64,000 nucleotides of DNA from Syncephalis plumigaleata (taxonomy: Eukaryota > Zoopagomycota > Zoopagomycetes > Zoopagales > Piptocephalidaceae), in contig JAIXMF010000001.1 in assembly GCA_025201365.1 (NCBI GenBank), forward strand, positions 248,001-312,000, read 5' to 3'. The position numbers were made by a program, and so were the translations under genes. This document shows, piece by piece, positions 13,885 through 23,951 of the stretch. A model generated the notes under the pieces. It saw only the letters and a program-made list of their open reading frames with translations, did no database searches and was not told the DNA's origin. How positions within the stretch are numbered: the first letter of the stretch is position 1; the number at the start of each line of letters is the position of its first letter.

Positions 13885-16800
13885 ATTTGTATGATCTCTC
13901 TCTTTCGTAGACTTGGTAGAAGAACATAATTATCAATAAGCATTGGTGGATTATGTTGTCATTTCCTATTCTCCGTATTGTTTTTTTTTTCAGTGTCAAA
14001 AAATACTTATTTCTAATCTATTTCTGTTATTCCTTTATATTATCTCAGTACCTCCTCAGTCTCTCTCTCCTCCTACTTTCCACCATTCCTTTCTCTGGCT
14101 TACCGTACGATTACATGATAGGCATAGGTCGTCATTCATGGGCGAGTGGTAAGCTAATAGAAGCCTTTTCCTCCATCGTGTGTAGCACGTCCTTACGCTA
14201 CACTACTGTCCCGTACAGCACTGATCACTTGTTACATGTGGTACTAGGGAGAACACTGTTATATTAACGTTAGTATGAATAGTCGGTGATCTCTACAGTA
14301 GTACTGTGTCATGCTATACAGTGTTGTCGTCATCGTTATTAGTAGCTTTTGTCACGAATGTGAAGCTGCTTCTTTCGTCTTCACCACGCATTCCCAGTTG
14401 TTTGCGCGTGTGGTATCATTACGTCCCTTTTGTGGCGTAGGCCTCCCCCGACCTCTATATGTGTGTGCGGTTCTATGAATAGTCATCATCATCATCTGTA
14501 ATGATTCTATATTAAATATCTTATTATTTAAATAGAATTCATTAGCCATTTGGAATAATCTTATAGTTATCTATCATCGATATTCTCTTTGGTTTTCCAC
14601 TTGGCTAAAAGTATATATACGCATACAGAATGATATACTTTTATAGTATTTATTATTTGTAGTCGCACAAAATCATCGTCATCATCCTCATCCTCATCAT
14701 CGCCGTTGTGGATACGACAAATGTTTATTTTACAATGTAATCTCTCGTATTCTACCGCGGTCAAGTTGTTCCGGATTTCTGGCATTTTATCTATCATCTA
14801 TCTATCTATCCATCTATCCATCTATATACAATCTACATCTACATCGACCATTGACCGCGCCTTTCACTCGTATTGGTGCGTCTACTTTGTTTATTAGATT
14901 ACTGGGATTACAACTATGATTGCAACTGCTATAACTACTATAATAAGTGTCTTTGCTATTCGATTAGAATGCGCGGGTGCGCCCGGTCCATATTGCCTAT
15001 CCCATGCGCCTTTGAGCACAGGCTTTCTACTTGCCCTCTAATGCAAGTCGTTTCCTTTTTTATCAAGTTCCTCACTTTCCATTCTCCTATTCCCATTTCC
15101 CTTGGCCATTAAGTAGACCAATGATTACTACTACTATTACTACTATTACTACTATTACTATTTATTATTACTACACGATGAAGATGGAGCTAGCCGTGTG
15201 CAACATTAGTTGTATTGACATGTCCATTCGAATCATGTAGTAATACTAGAATAATACGCTACAACCAATGGCACTATGTAATATATTTCTTTCCTCTTTC
15301 TCTTCCTTTTCCTCTTCATCATTTCCTCTTTCCTATCTGCTCTATCTCTCTTTCTATCTCTCTCTCTTCCTCTCTCTCTCTCTATCTTTTCAGTTTCCAC
15401 TTATTTTATTTCCGTTCTAGTTTTCAATGTGCTTTTTTTAGTTCCGTATGTGGTGAGCGAGTGGACTGTGGTGTGTATGAGCCCACGCGCTCTTTCAAGT
15501 AGTCTACTCTCGATAATCTGCTCTTTTTGCAGGTTGACCAACATTATTATTATTATTTCATTTTTTAGTCGTGGTTGTATCTCAAATGCACTTTTTTTGT
15601 TTCTTTTTGCATACCAATTACCGTAGATCACACATACATACACCCTATTTTTATTGATGCATCATCTATTCTCCTAGATATAATGCAAACCTCATAGATA
15701 TCTAATATAATGTAGATCGCTACTAGTCGTGGTTGTTTCCGATAATTATTTAGCATTGTCTTCCATTGTGTGTGCACATATGTATAGTGTTTTTATGAAT
15801 TATATTAGAGAACGACAATGTAATATGGATGTTTAAATGACAATTTTATACTGATAAACCATGTATCATTGCCATTGTTAGTAAAGATTATATGTATTAT
15901 TTCTAACTTGTTACAATACTCGACTAGAAAGTATCCTCACAACTCATGCAAATGCTCCCAATACTAATCATATAACAAATAGATCAATCCATGGAAATAG
16001 CAATATCATTCTTACTATAATTAGCCATCTATTAATAGTGAGATAGACGATATGTGAAAACAAATAGTAATGGCGGATCTATGATCGGCAAATCAGTTTG
16101 TCATTAGCTTGCAAATGGACATACACCGCTTTTATGATGAACCATTTTGGCAAATGCGGCGAATGAAGATTATTTATCCGAAGAATAAGTAAATGCAATT
16201 GTAGAAACTGGTCAATTGATCGAGTAGCCATTAACGAGCAATTCATCTAGAGCAAATTGTCATATTGCTGCTGCTAGTAATCACTGGTTGATTCCTCACT
16301 AGTACGACACTATTGGCACATGTTTTTGTAACAACTACCCCACGAACGCTAAGGGCAACTCAACTCACTATATGCACACACACACGTGAATGACAACGAG
16401 GATGTCAAACTATACAACGAGTACATACTTGTCAAATCACTCATTCATTCTCTCGCTATTGTCTACTCCAACAACAGCATCATCGTCATCATTGTTATCA
16501 TTGTTATCATTGTTACGTTGCGTGCTTGTGTATAAAGTCAAAACGGTATACCGGTTCCCAGAATAGGCGAGCCGACAGGGCGAATGTCGCTTGACCAATC
16601 GATAATGGGTTGTATATCACCTCTTCAGCGAGTATTGTAGTCAAAATAGTAATGTTTCAAAAGGGTAATTCGCTATACTAATCAAGTAAACAAGGGGAAG
16701 CTGATTTAGCAGTCGATGTTCACTTGTTGATATCGCTCTACTTTCTCTTTTGGCTCTCACTCACTCGCTCGCTCGCTTTTTTTGTATGTATACGTGTGTA

Positions 16801-17687
16801 TGTGCGCGATACACATCCCGATTGCTTGATAGCATGAGAAGATGCATTATCAGTTTAGTATGAGACGAGATCTACGGCATGGATACGTGCCGTGCCATAG
16901 TATGTCATTGGCTAGCCACCTACTCTATCCGTGACAGTACTTTTTTCTCGGGGTAAGACGTGCTTCTATTACTAAAAATGGCACTGAATTTAATGCCTAT
17001 AGCAAGTGGACTTTTCTCTCCCTCTCTGTATGTCTCTTCCACTTACTGTCAATTAGTCTTTGTGTATCAGTGTGCATATGTCTCTGTTACGCTGTCCTAC
17101 CAGAGAGAAGAGGTGGGAGAGGCGTGACCAGTAGGGTGGCTACATTAGGATAGATTGTGATGGGTACATCGCAACAATATTACTTCAAAATGGCAATTTC
17201 TTATTGGGAAGCCAAGTTGACCGAGTAGAATTGCGCTCATTGAAGCTGTTATTAGCGTCATTCTCACCTCTAAATAATACTACTCCGTTCGTTTATTTCT
17301 ATCATTTGGTAGTGAAAATGGCATTATATGGCTTTTATCAATACGGCACCTCAATACTGTCCAGAATGCTGCATTAGGGAGAAGTAAGGAAGGACTGGTC
17401 GCCCATTCTAGTATAGGCAAGGCAAGTAGTACATTCTTAATGGATGTGCAATCGCTAAAGATGTGCATGCTTCTGGAACTCAGGGAACTGCTGCATTTGG
17501 TAATCTATCCATTGTCGGGGGTTGCACTTGTAATACTGTTCGCGCCATCTACACTCCCACGAATAAAGTAGACAATTTTTGTATAAAGCCACGGAGCTAA
17601 ACGACACAAGTGCCGTCCTAACTTTACCACTTACTTGTTCTTCCTTTTATTCTACGGCTTCTAGTTATTCTTAGGCGTGTGCTCGTC
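13885..17687. other. Non-coding stretch between zinc-finger gene and secreted repeat protein
   Basis: No convincing gene. The start is the 3' region of the zinc-finger gene. CT-rich runs (15290-15400) and short triplet or tetranucleotide runs (ATCT near 14790-14825, ACT near 15120-15175) occur. The last kilobase probably holds promoter elements of the secreted gene at 17816. Open frames of 60-100 codons here lack protein-like composition. Confidence 0.5.
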
Positions 17688-17697
17688 TATATAAAAT
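17688..17697 (+). promoter_or_regulatory. TATA box of the secreted repeat-protein gene
   Basis: TATATAAAAT lies 119 bp upstream of the ATG at 17816, followed by a T/C-rich leader. Position and sequence fit a strong TATA promoter, as expected for an abundant secreted wall protein. Confidence 0.6.
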
Positions 17698-17815
17698 CTT
17701 TCTTTTTTCTATTACCTGCTAAGCAGCTATTATCTTGTAATCACTCTCTCCTTGGTAGAGAAATCCGTATTCTTGACAACAATCTTATAATCTTAATAAC
17801 CTAATCTAATTAAAC

Positions 17816-19180
17816 ATGAAGTTCATGCAAGCTGCCCTTCTATTGGCTTTCGCCGCCACCGTTACTGCTACGCCAGCCTTTGTGCGTCGTAACTATGTAG
17901 CCACTCCAGCACCAGGTGGTGAATTGCCATCCACCCCAGCTCCACAGCCAAGCTACGGCACTGCCCCAGCTCCAGGTGGTGAATCACCATCTACTCCTGC
18001 ACCAAAGCCAGACTATGGTAATGTCCCAGCCCCAGGCGGTGAATTACCATCCACTCCATCCACTCCAGCTCCCAGGCGGTGAATTACCATCTACTCCATC
18101 CACTCCTGCACCAAAGCCAGACTATGGTAATGTCCCAGCCCCAGGCGGTGAATTACCATCTACTCCATCCACTCCAGCTCCAGGTATGGTACCGTCCCAG
18201 CTCCAGGTGGTGAGTTGCCATCTACCAACAACACCACTCCAGGATATGGTAATGTTCCAGCTCCAGGCGGTGAGTTGCCATCCACCAACAACACCACTCC
18301 AGGATACAACCATACCACTCCAGGAGGTGAGTCACCAGCCACTCCAGTTCCAGTTCCAGGATATGGTGAAGCTCCAGCCCCAGGTGGTGAATTACCATCC
18401 ACTCCGGCACCAAAGCCAGACTATGGTAATGTCCCAGCTCCAGGTGGTGAATTGCCATCTACTCCATCCACTCCAGCTCCAGGATATGGTAATGTTCCAG
18501 CTCCAGGCGGTGAGTTGCCATACACTCCATCCACCCCAGCACCCAAGAAATGCATCAAGAAGAAGTACCCAAAGAAGCCCAAGAAGTGCCACAAGAAGCC
18601 AACTCCATACGTCCCAGTCCCAACTCCAGGCGGTGAGTTGCCATCCACCCCATCTACCCCATCCACTCCATACGTTCCAACTCCAGCTCCAGCTGGTAAT
18701 GAGACTTATGGTGGAGAGTCACCTGCCACTCCATCTACTCCATATGTTCCAACTCCAGCTCCAGCTGGTAACGAGACTTATGGCGGAGAATCTCCAGCTA
18801 CTCCAGCTACTCCATCTACTCCATACGTTCCAGCTCCAGTCCCAGCCGGTAACGAAACCTATGGTGGAGAATCCCCAGCTACTCCAATCACTCCAGCCAC
18901 CCCTGTTCCATGCAACAAGACCACCGGCGGTGAACTCCCAACTGGCAACAACACCGTCCCAACTCCAGCTCCATACGTTCCAGCTCCAGTCCCAGCCGGT
19001 AACGAGACCTATGGTGGAGAGTCACCAGCTACCCCAATCACCCCAGCCACCCCTGTTCCATGCAACAAGACCACCGGCGGTGAATTGCCAGCTGGTAACG
19101 AGACCTATGGTGGAGAATCCCCAGCTACTCCAATCACTCCAGCTCCAGTCCCAGCTGGTAACGCCTATGGTGGCTACTAA
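17816..19180 (+). CDS. Secreted Pro/Gly/Thr repeat protein (cell-wall or mucin-like)
   Basis: It begins with a clear signal peptide (MKFMQAALLLAFAATVTATP) followed by FVRRNYVATP. RR could be a Kex2-type site. The body is tandem repeats of units such as GGELPSTPSTPAP and PDYGNVPAPGGE. A Lys/Cys-rich island (KKCIKKKYPKKPKKCHKK) follows, then longer repeats built from PAGNETYGGESPATP and PVPCNKTTGGELP. It ends in NAYGGY with no GPI-type tail. Many Thr and Pro residues suggest heavy O-glycosylation, and NET/NKT are N-glycosylation sites. The frame shifts at about 18073 (an extra C in CTCCCAGG versus the repeat consensus) and back at about 18184 (a missing A in CCAGGTATGG). The two shifts cancel, and the middle still encodes the repeat in the third frame. 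Sequence errors or repeat recombination explain this best. Exact function is unknown. Confidence 0.75.
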
Positions 19181-19533
19181 TTTCAGTTAGGCAAGCTAAT
19201 GTGTTTGGATAACTATAAATTCTCCTCTATTACTATTACTACAAGTACAATTACAACTGATATTTCAGCTTATTAATAAACTGTAATAAATTTATTCTTA
19301 AAGCGTATTATGCATATTGCACTTGTATATATTTATTGATCCATTGTTAGTAAATAATAGCATCATTTCATTTAGCTGGTTGATCGTGTATGCCACCATA
19401 AAATTTGAATATGTTTTACTCTCATTACAATAAACAACAAACGTATTACTGTAAAAATAAGCGAAACATGACACCGTTCCATTCTTCATTCTAATTGCAT
19501 TTCGTTGTTGTTCAACCTTACTTGCCCAACAAC
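19181..19533. other. Intergenic, 3' region and NAXE promoter
   Basis: About 350 bp of AT-rich DNA. AATAAA occurs near 19275, downstream of the secreted gene and usable as its polyadenylation signal. No gene was seen. Confidence 0.6.
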
Positions 19534-20783
19534 ATGACTTTACGGGTATGCACTATCATGGAATTAACTAAAAGAAAAACCAATAACTATGCTAATTCCA
19601 CTTGTTCACTCTAGTACTTGACGCAACAGCTTGCTCAGCAAATTGACACGGAACTAATGAACCCGGAGATTGGTGGGTTTGCCGTCGAGCAATTAATGGA
19701 ACTCGGTATGTACACCTATTTCTGTCGCTTACCCTCTTCGCTAATATGCAACGGATGGTTATCGCTCCTAGCGGGTCTAAGTGTTGCCCAGTCTATCGCC
19801 AAAGAATACGCCACTAAACAGTATCCACGTGTGCTTGTTTGTTGCGGACCCGGTAATAATGGTGGCGATGGTAAGTATGCAGCTCGTTAATTGTTCACTC
19901 GTGTATAACTAATTGTTCAATTTATAGGATTGGTATGCGCGCGTCATTTGGTACATTTTGGCTATCAGCCTGTAGTATATTATCCAAAACCAGGACGTCA
20001 TCAACTATTTCAGCAATTAGTACGGCAATGTCGTAATCTATCAATTCCCATAGCTGATGACGCGCCTCAACGTATGGTCAATGAAGCAGACATTATTGTT
20101 GATTCGGTATTCGGTAGGTTGCTGTTGGTATTGCATGAACACTAGTAGTTACCGATATAATTCATATAGGGTTTAGCTTTAATGGCTCGGTTCGTGAACC
20201 ATTTACTCAAGTAATTAATGTATGTTCATACAGACTTAATACACGATACATTTTGTAAACTAAGTAACGTTTACTATTAGCTATTTCGAACGACGAAACT
20301 GCCTATCGTCTCTGGCAAGTACTATGATTCTATTAAGTATTTAATGGTCTAACTCGATTTTATTTACTATTCACTAGTTGACATTCCATCCGGATGGGAT
20401 GTAGAGCAAGGTATGCTTATTGTAAAGCACAAACAAAGCACAAGCAAACAGTGTATCATTAATAATTATTGCCATTGACATAACTACAATGCTTAGGGTG
20501 TCGTTCATTAGGCGATCAAACGTTTCAACCTGATATGTTAGTCTCGCTGACAGCGCCAAAACAGGGAGCTCGTACATTCCAGGGTAGATTCCACTATCTG
20601 GGTGGTCGATTCATTCCTCCGTAAGTCTCGCGTATGATGTGTATCATTATCATTATTATTATCACTTGCATTGTTACTATGATGCTAACGCAGTGTAGTG
20701 AGATGGCAAAACAATACGAATTAAATCTACCCGATTATCCAGGCACTGATCAATGCGTTCGTCTTCCCACCACCACGCAATGA
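19534..20783 (+). CDS. NAXE: NAD(P)HX epimerase (YjeF N-terminal domain protein)
   Basis: Nine exons give 237 residues with no break: 19534-19545, 19615-19705, 19772-19870, 19928-20113, 20170-20219, 20281-20314, 20378-20410, 20497-20620, 20699-20783. The enzyme interconverts R and S forms of hydrated NAD(P)H so that the partner dehydratase can repair it. Family signatures are all present: [25 protein letters not shown] (nucleotide-binding loop), [39 protein letters not shown] (catalytic Asp region), LTAPKQGA and GGRFIPP. Length matches yeast YNL200C (about 246). No mitochondrial leader is evident, so it is probably cytosolic. The fifth intron (20315-20377) uses a GC donor (G|GCAAGT). The first exon is only 12 nt. 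The gene converges on TAF9, with stops 156 bp apart. Confidence 0.93.
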
Positions 20784-20939
20784 CTAATTGTTCACCATTT
20801 GTAAATAAATACATTGTTTGTTTACCATCCAATTACTAACAAAATTTATTAGTAATTATGTACAAGTTTAGTTGATGCGAATAATACTCTAACAATAGGA
20901 AACAATGACTAGTGCGTGTGTGCGTGTATGTGTGGATTA

Positions 20940-21651
20940 TCACGGATTTGCTGTGGAGCCTTTAGGCGGATTACGCGATTCATCCGTGGACGGTGGCTTT
21001 ACAAGTAAAATGCACGTTTAACATGTATTCTTCATTGGGCATGTACTGCAGAAAGCACTCACCTCGGGTATAATCTGGAAATTAGCACCGGTTAGACAAT
21101 ATTGCTCGGGAGGCAGTCGGATGCCATAACGCTCGGGAATCAATGGAAGCGGTGTGGCGTTCTTTTCCGTGGCCAATTCCATTAGGAACTAGTGTAATAA
21201 TATAATGGATAGCATATGGATTACATGAGTATCATCATTATCATCGTTAATAACAATAATGCTAGTACTACTACTGCTAGTCAATATAAATAGATCGTGT
21301 ATTCGCTTACCTCACGTGGTGGTGGTCCCATGAACGAATTGTTAACTAGTCCTTGAATAGCAAGTTGCACGTCGTCCAGTTCAATATCATGCTTTCCAGC
21401 GTGTTGAGCATAGAGCTGAGCATCCTGGAATACATCCGTCATGTACCCTACTAGTATGTTACTTCTGTTTGATTTAAGAAACGCTAGCAAACGCGCTACT
21501 TACGATGTACGAATTCCATTAGCATTGGAATGATTTTTGGATCGTACTCCTGCACGCCTAAAGATCTAAGGATAAGTGCCATGGTATGCGCCTCTTTAGG
21601 CAACACGGACGAAGCGTTAGTGATGCCAGTCGGGTTAAGTATAGGGTTCAT
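20940..21651 (-). CDS. TAF9: TBP-associated factor TAF9 (histone-fold subunit of TFIID/SAGA)
   Basis: Four exons (21651-21504, 21447-21311, 21188-21063, 20996-20940) encode 155 residues, matching yeast Taf9 (157). The histone fold reads LPKEAHTMALILRSLGV, then YMTDVFQDAQLYAQHAGKHD and IELDDVQLAIQ. It is followed by the diagnostic PPPREV and the C-terminal block ERYGIRLPPEQYCLTGANFQ. It pairs with TAF6 in TFIID and SAGA in the nucleus. The start is the first ATG in frame; upstream codons up to a GTG at 21744 do not look like the family. The acceptor of intron 1 was placed at TAG ending 21448 because it restores FVHRYMTD. The frame is intact. The gene sits just downstream of the micro-exon gene on the same strand. 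Confidence 0.94.
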
Positions 21652-21977
21652 ATTGTGAATGACGATCAAGAATGTCAAGAATATTAAAAGAACAAATGGA
21701 CTAGCTGAGGGAATCAAGAAAGAAAAGCGAATAAACGATTCCACTTTTACTGCGATAATTAATCATGACATCTAAGAAATAGTAATTTGATTAGTATTAC
21801 AATCGATATTCATATTCTCTCTCTCATTTTCATATGAGTCTTTGCTCAATTAACTAAAGGTACATTTGTCTATTGTAGTATATGCAATTTCACCTATAAA
21901 TATCATTAAAGGAATAAATTGAAATCGTCATTGTGTTGAAACTGTCGAGCATTGTAATGGTCAGAATAGGACATATA

Positions 21978-21983
21978 TTTATT
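21978..21983 (-). terminator. Polyadenylation signal AATAAA of the micro-exon gene
   Basis: AATAAA on the minus strand about 150 nt into the terminal exon that starts at 22131. It places the transcript end near 21960, about 300 bp upstream of the TAF9 start codon. Confidence 0.5.
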
Positions 21984-22180
21984 CAATAAATGATTGAATG
22001 ATCTTGTAGATATATTTCTTGATCCAAGGAATAATGACTTGAATGACATGGACACTAAATGAGGGTCTTGCACCAATACATTCTTGACTTGAATACCTAT
22101 AATATCTACTTGATGATGTCCTTGTCTTGCTCTGTAATCATAATGGATTAGTATGGTTATGATGATTGTGGATTACTTAC

Positions 22181-23235
22181 TGTTTAGATCTATCATTCAA
22201 TTAACATATATCGTATTGTGATTAGTACGCCATACATTTAGTAAAAATGATGGCTTACCTCCTACCGTACAGAAATATGTATGGGCCATGTGTCATATTA
22301 TGATTAGTATGCTATACGTTCAGTCAGAACGGTAACTTACACGCTAGTATAGACGGGGACATACGTAGATTGGGTGCCATGTAATAGTTAGTGCCCGTTT
22401 ATTGCAGTCAGCGTGATAACTCACAGGCTAATGTAGACAGGCAAATGGATCGTGTGTCATAGCGTGATTAGTACGTCCATACATTAAAATCAGGTGATAA
22501 CTTACAGGCTGGTATCCATAAATGTATGGAAATCATGTGCCAAATCGTAGTTAGTATGTCATTCATTATAGCCAGAATGATTACTTACAGCCTGTTATAC
22601 ACAAGCATACGTGGATTATGTGCCGATACTGTGGTTAGTACATCCATACATTACAGTTCAAAGTGTTAACTTACAGTCTATTGTATACAGAGATATATAT
22701 TATAATTAGTGTGCCATTCATTATTGCCGGAAATGATCATTTACAAGCTATCATGTAGGAACGTATACCACATCATAGTTAGCACAACCATACATTACAG
22801 TCAGAATGGTAACTTACCATCTATCATACAGGAACATATGTAGGTCGCGTGTAATAGCATAGTTAGTACAACCATGCATTGCAGTCAGAATAGTAACTTA
22901 CAGACTATCATAAGGAATATATACGTGAATCATGTACCATTGTTGTAATTAGTAGTCATTCGATATAGTCAAATAATTACTTACAGCCTGTCGTATACAA
23001 GCATACGTGAAGCATGTGTCATATGTAATTAGCATAGCATAATGAAGGTAAGAATATTAACTTACAGGCTAGTATACAAACATGCGTGGATCGTGTGTCA
23101 TATCATAATTTTAATACATTGTGCATTACAATTAGTATGCTAACTTACAGGCTGTTACATGCCAACGTACAAGAATGGCGAATCATACTGTAGTTAGTAT
23201 TCGTACAATGTAGTCAGAACTTTTACTTACAGGTA
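22181..23235 (-). repeat. Tandem array of intron plus 3-nt exon units, about 80 bp period
   Basis: About 13 units of 70-86 bp, diverged but alignable. Each carries GTAAGTTA, a TTCTGACTG(T/C)AATG(T/C)ATGG word, a TACTAAC/T branch site, a CACATGATCCACGTATG-like word and a TATAC/GATAG acceptor, followed by three exonic bases. Point differences and small indels fall between the splice signals, while the signals themselves stay. The array appears to have grown by duplication of a whole intron plus 3-nt exon. Confidence 0.85.
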
Positions 23236-23571
23236 CTTGTAAGTGTATTCACGTATAATTTATAATACAATTAGTACAGCATTTGTTATGGTCAACAAAT
23301 TAGCTTACCATCTTCAACTAACAAATTAATAGATAGAACAAACATTATAATGCAATTAACACGTCATAACAACCATTTAATATACATGAGCTTACTACCT
23401 ATTGATAATCATCGGTAGGCAATCAAACAATAGACTACGATTAGTACATCAATTGATAAGGTCACGGTCAGACATACCATGACGTTCCTGGGCGGGACTA
23501 GCTTCAACGATGGCCATACTGATGAGAGCGACAACGGCGACGGCAATAGCGATAACGGTAGAGAACTTCAT
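22184..23571 (-). CDS. Secreted micro-exon gene: signal-peptide exon plus 16 tiny exons
   Basis: Exon 1 (23571-23478) encodes a signal peptide (MKFSTVIAIAVAVVALISM, then AIVEASPAQERHG). Downstream are 16 very small exons, each preceded by AG and followed by a 5' splice site: GTA 23398-23396; a 9-mer 23317-23309; TACCT 23235-23231; twelve 3-mers at 23151, 23068, 22987, 22904, 22820, 22747, 22677, 22591, 22508, 22427, 22343 and 22261 (first base of each); and a 9-mer 22189-22181 containing TAA. The 3-mers spell CCT CCT GCT TCT ATG CTT ACT GCT CCT CCT CGT GAG. Spliced together, the tail after ERH is GIEDVPPPASMLTAPPREI, 50 residues in all. Introns are 67-83 nt, nearly all with GTAAG donors and TACTAAC/T branch sites, and usually no AG between branch site and acceptor. 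An intron of 49 nt (22180-22132) and a terminal exon from 22131 follow in the 3' UTR. No homologue is recognised and the role is unknown. The splicing is inferred from sequence. Confidence 0.7.
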
Positions 23572-23951
23572 ATTGATATTAGTCTAATGGAATGGATAGA
23601 CAGATAAGTTGATTAGAACGAGAATAGAAAGTAGAGTAGAGTAGAGTAGAATAATAAGGCAGTGGTATATACGAGTAGTGATAGGTAGAATAGAGTAGAA
23701 GAGCGAGTATAATCGTCATTGTTTATCATTCCTAATTATTGTTGGTAGTTTTAATCCAACAGTTTTCGTGTACTGATCGAATGAGTTGGTCCGGATTCTG
23801 TTCAAATCAAACAAGAAAAAAAACAATATCGGAACAGCAAGACCGTATTCTTTTATTTCCGTGTCTGCTTGACGACTAGCATCGTTTCCTCTCCTGTTTC
23901 CAGGTGTTTATGCTTGTGTTCGTCTCTTAATAACGGTGTCGTTTGATCGTA
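23572..23951. other. Divergent promoter, micro-exon gene / TOM70
   Basis: A 380 bp head-to-head spacer. It contains the TATA box and CT-rich leader of the minus-strand gene and, on the plus side, a T/C-rich leader before the TOM70 ATG (about 23840-23940). No coding potential was seen. Confidence 0.55.
23666..23671 (-). promoter_or_regulatory. TATA box of the micro-exon gene
   Basis: TATATA on the minus strand 95 bp upstream of the ATG at 23571. A CT-rich stretch (complement of the GTAGA repeats near 23630-23700) lies beside it and forms part of the divergent promoter shared with TOM70. Confidence 0.5.

Noticed and set aside
18122-18666. Minus-strand Trp/Gly/Val-rich open frames
   Set aside because: Complement of the Pro/Gly/Thr repeats of the secreted gene at 17816, with no independent start or splice context.
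22181-23235. CRISPR-like or plain satellite array
   Set aside because: The period (about 80 bp) and divergence do not fit CRISPR repeats, and the window is eukaryotic. The constant elements are splice signals in a fixed order downstream of a signal-peptide exon, which a plain satellite would not explain.
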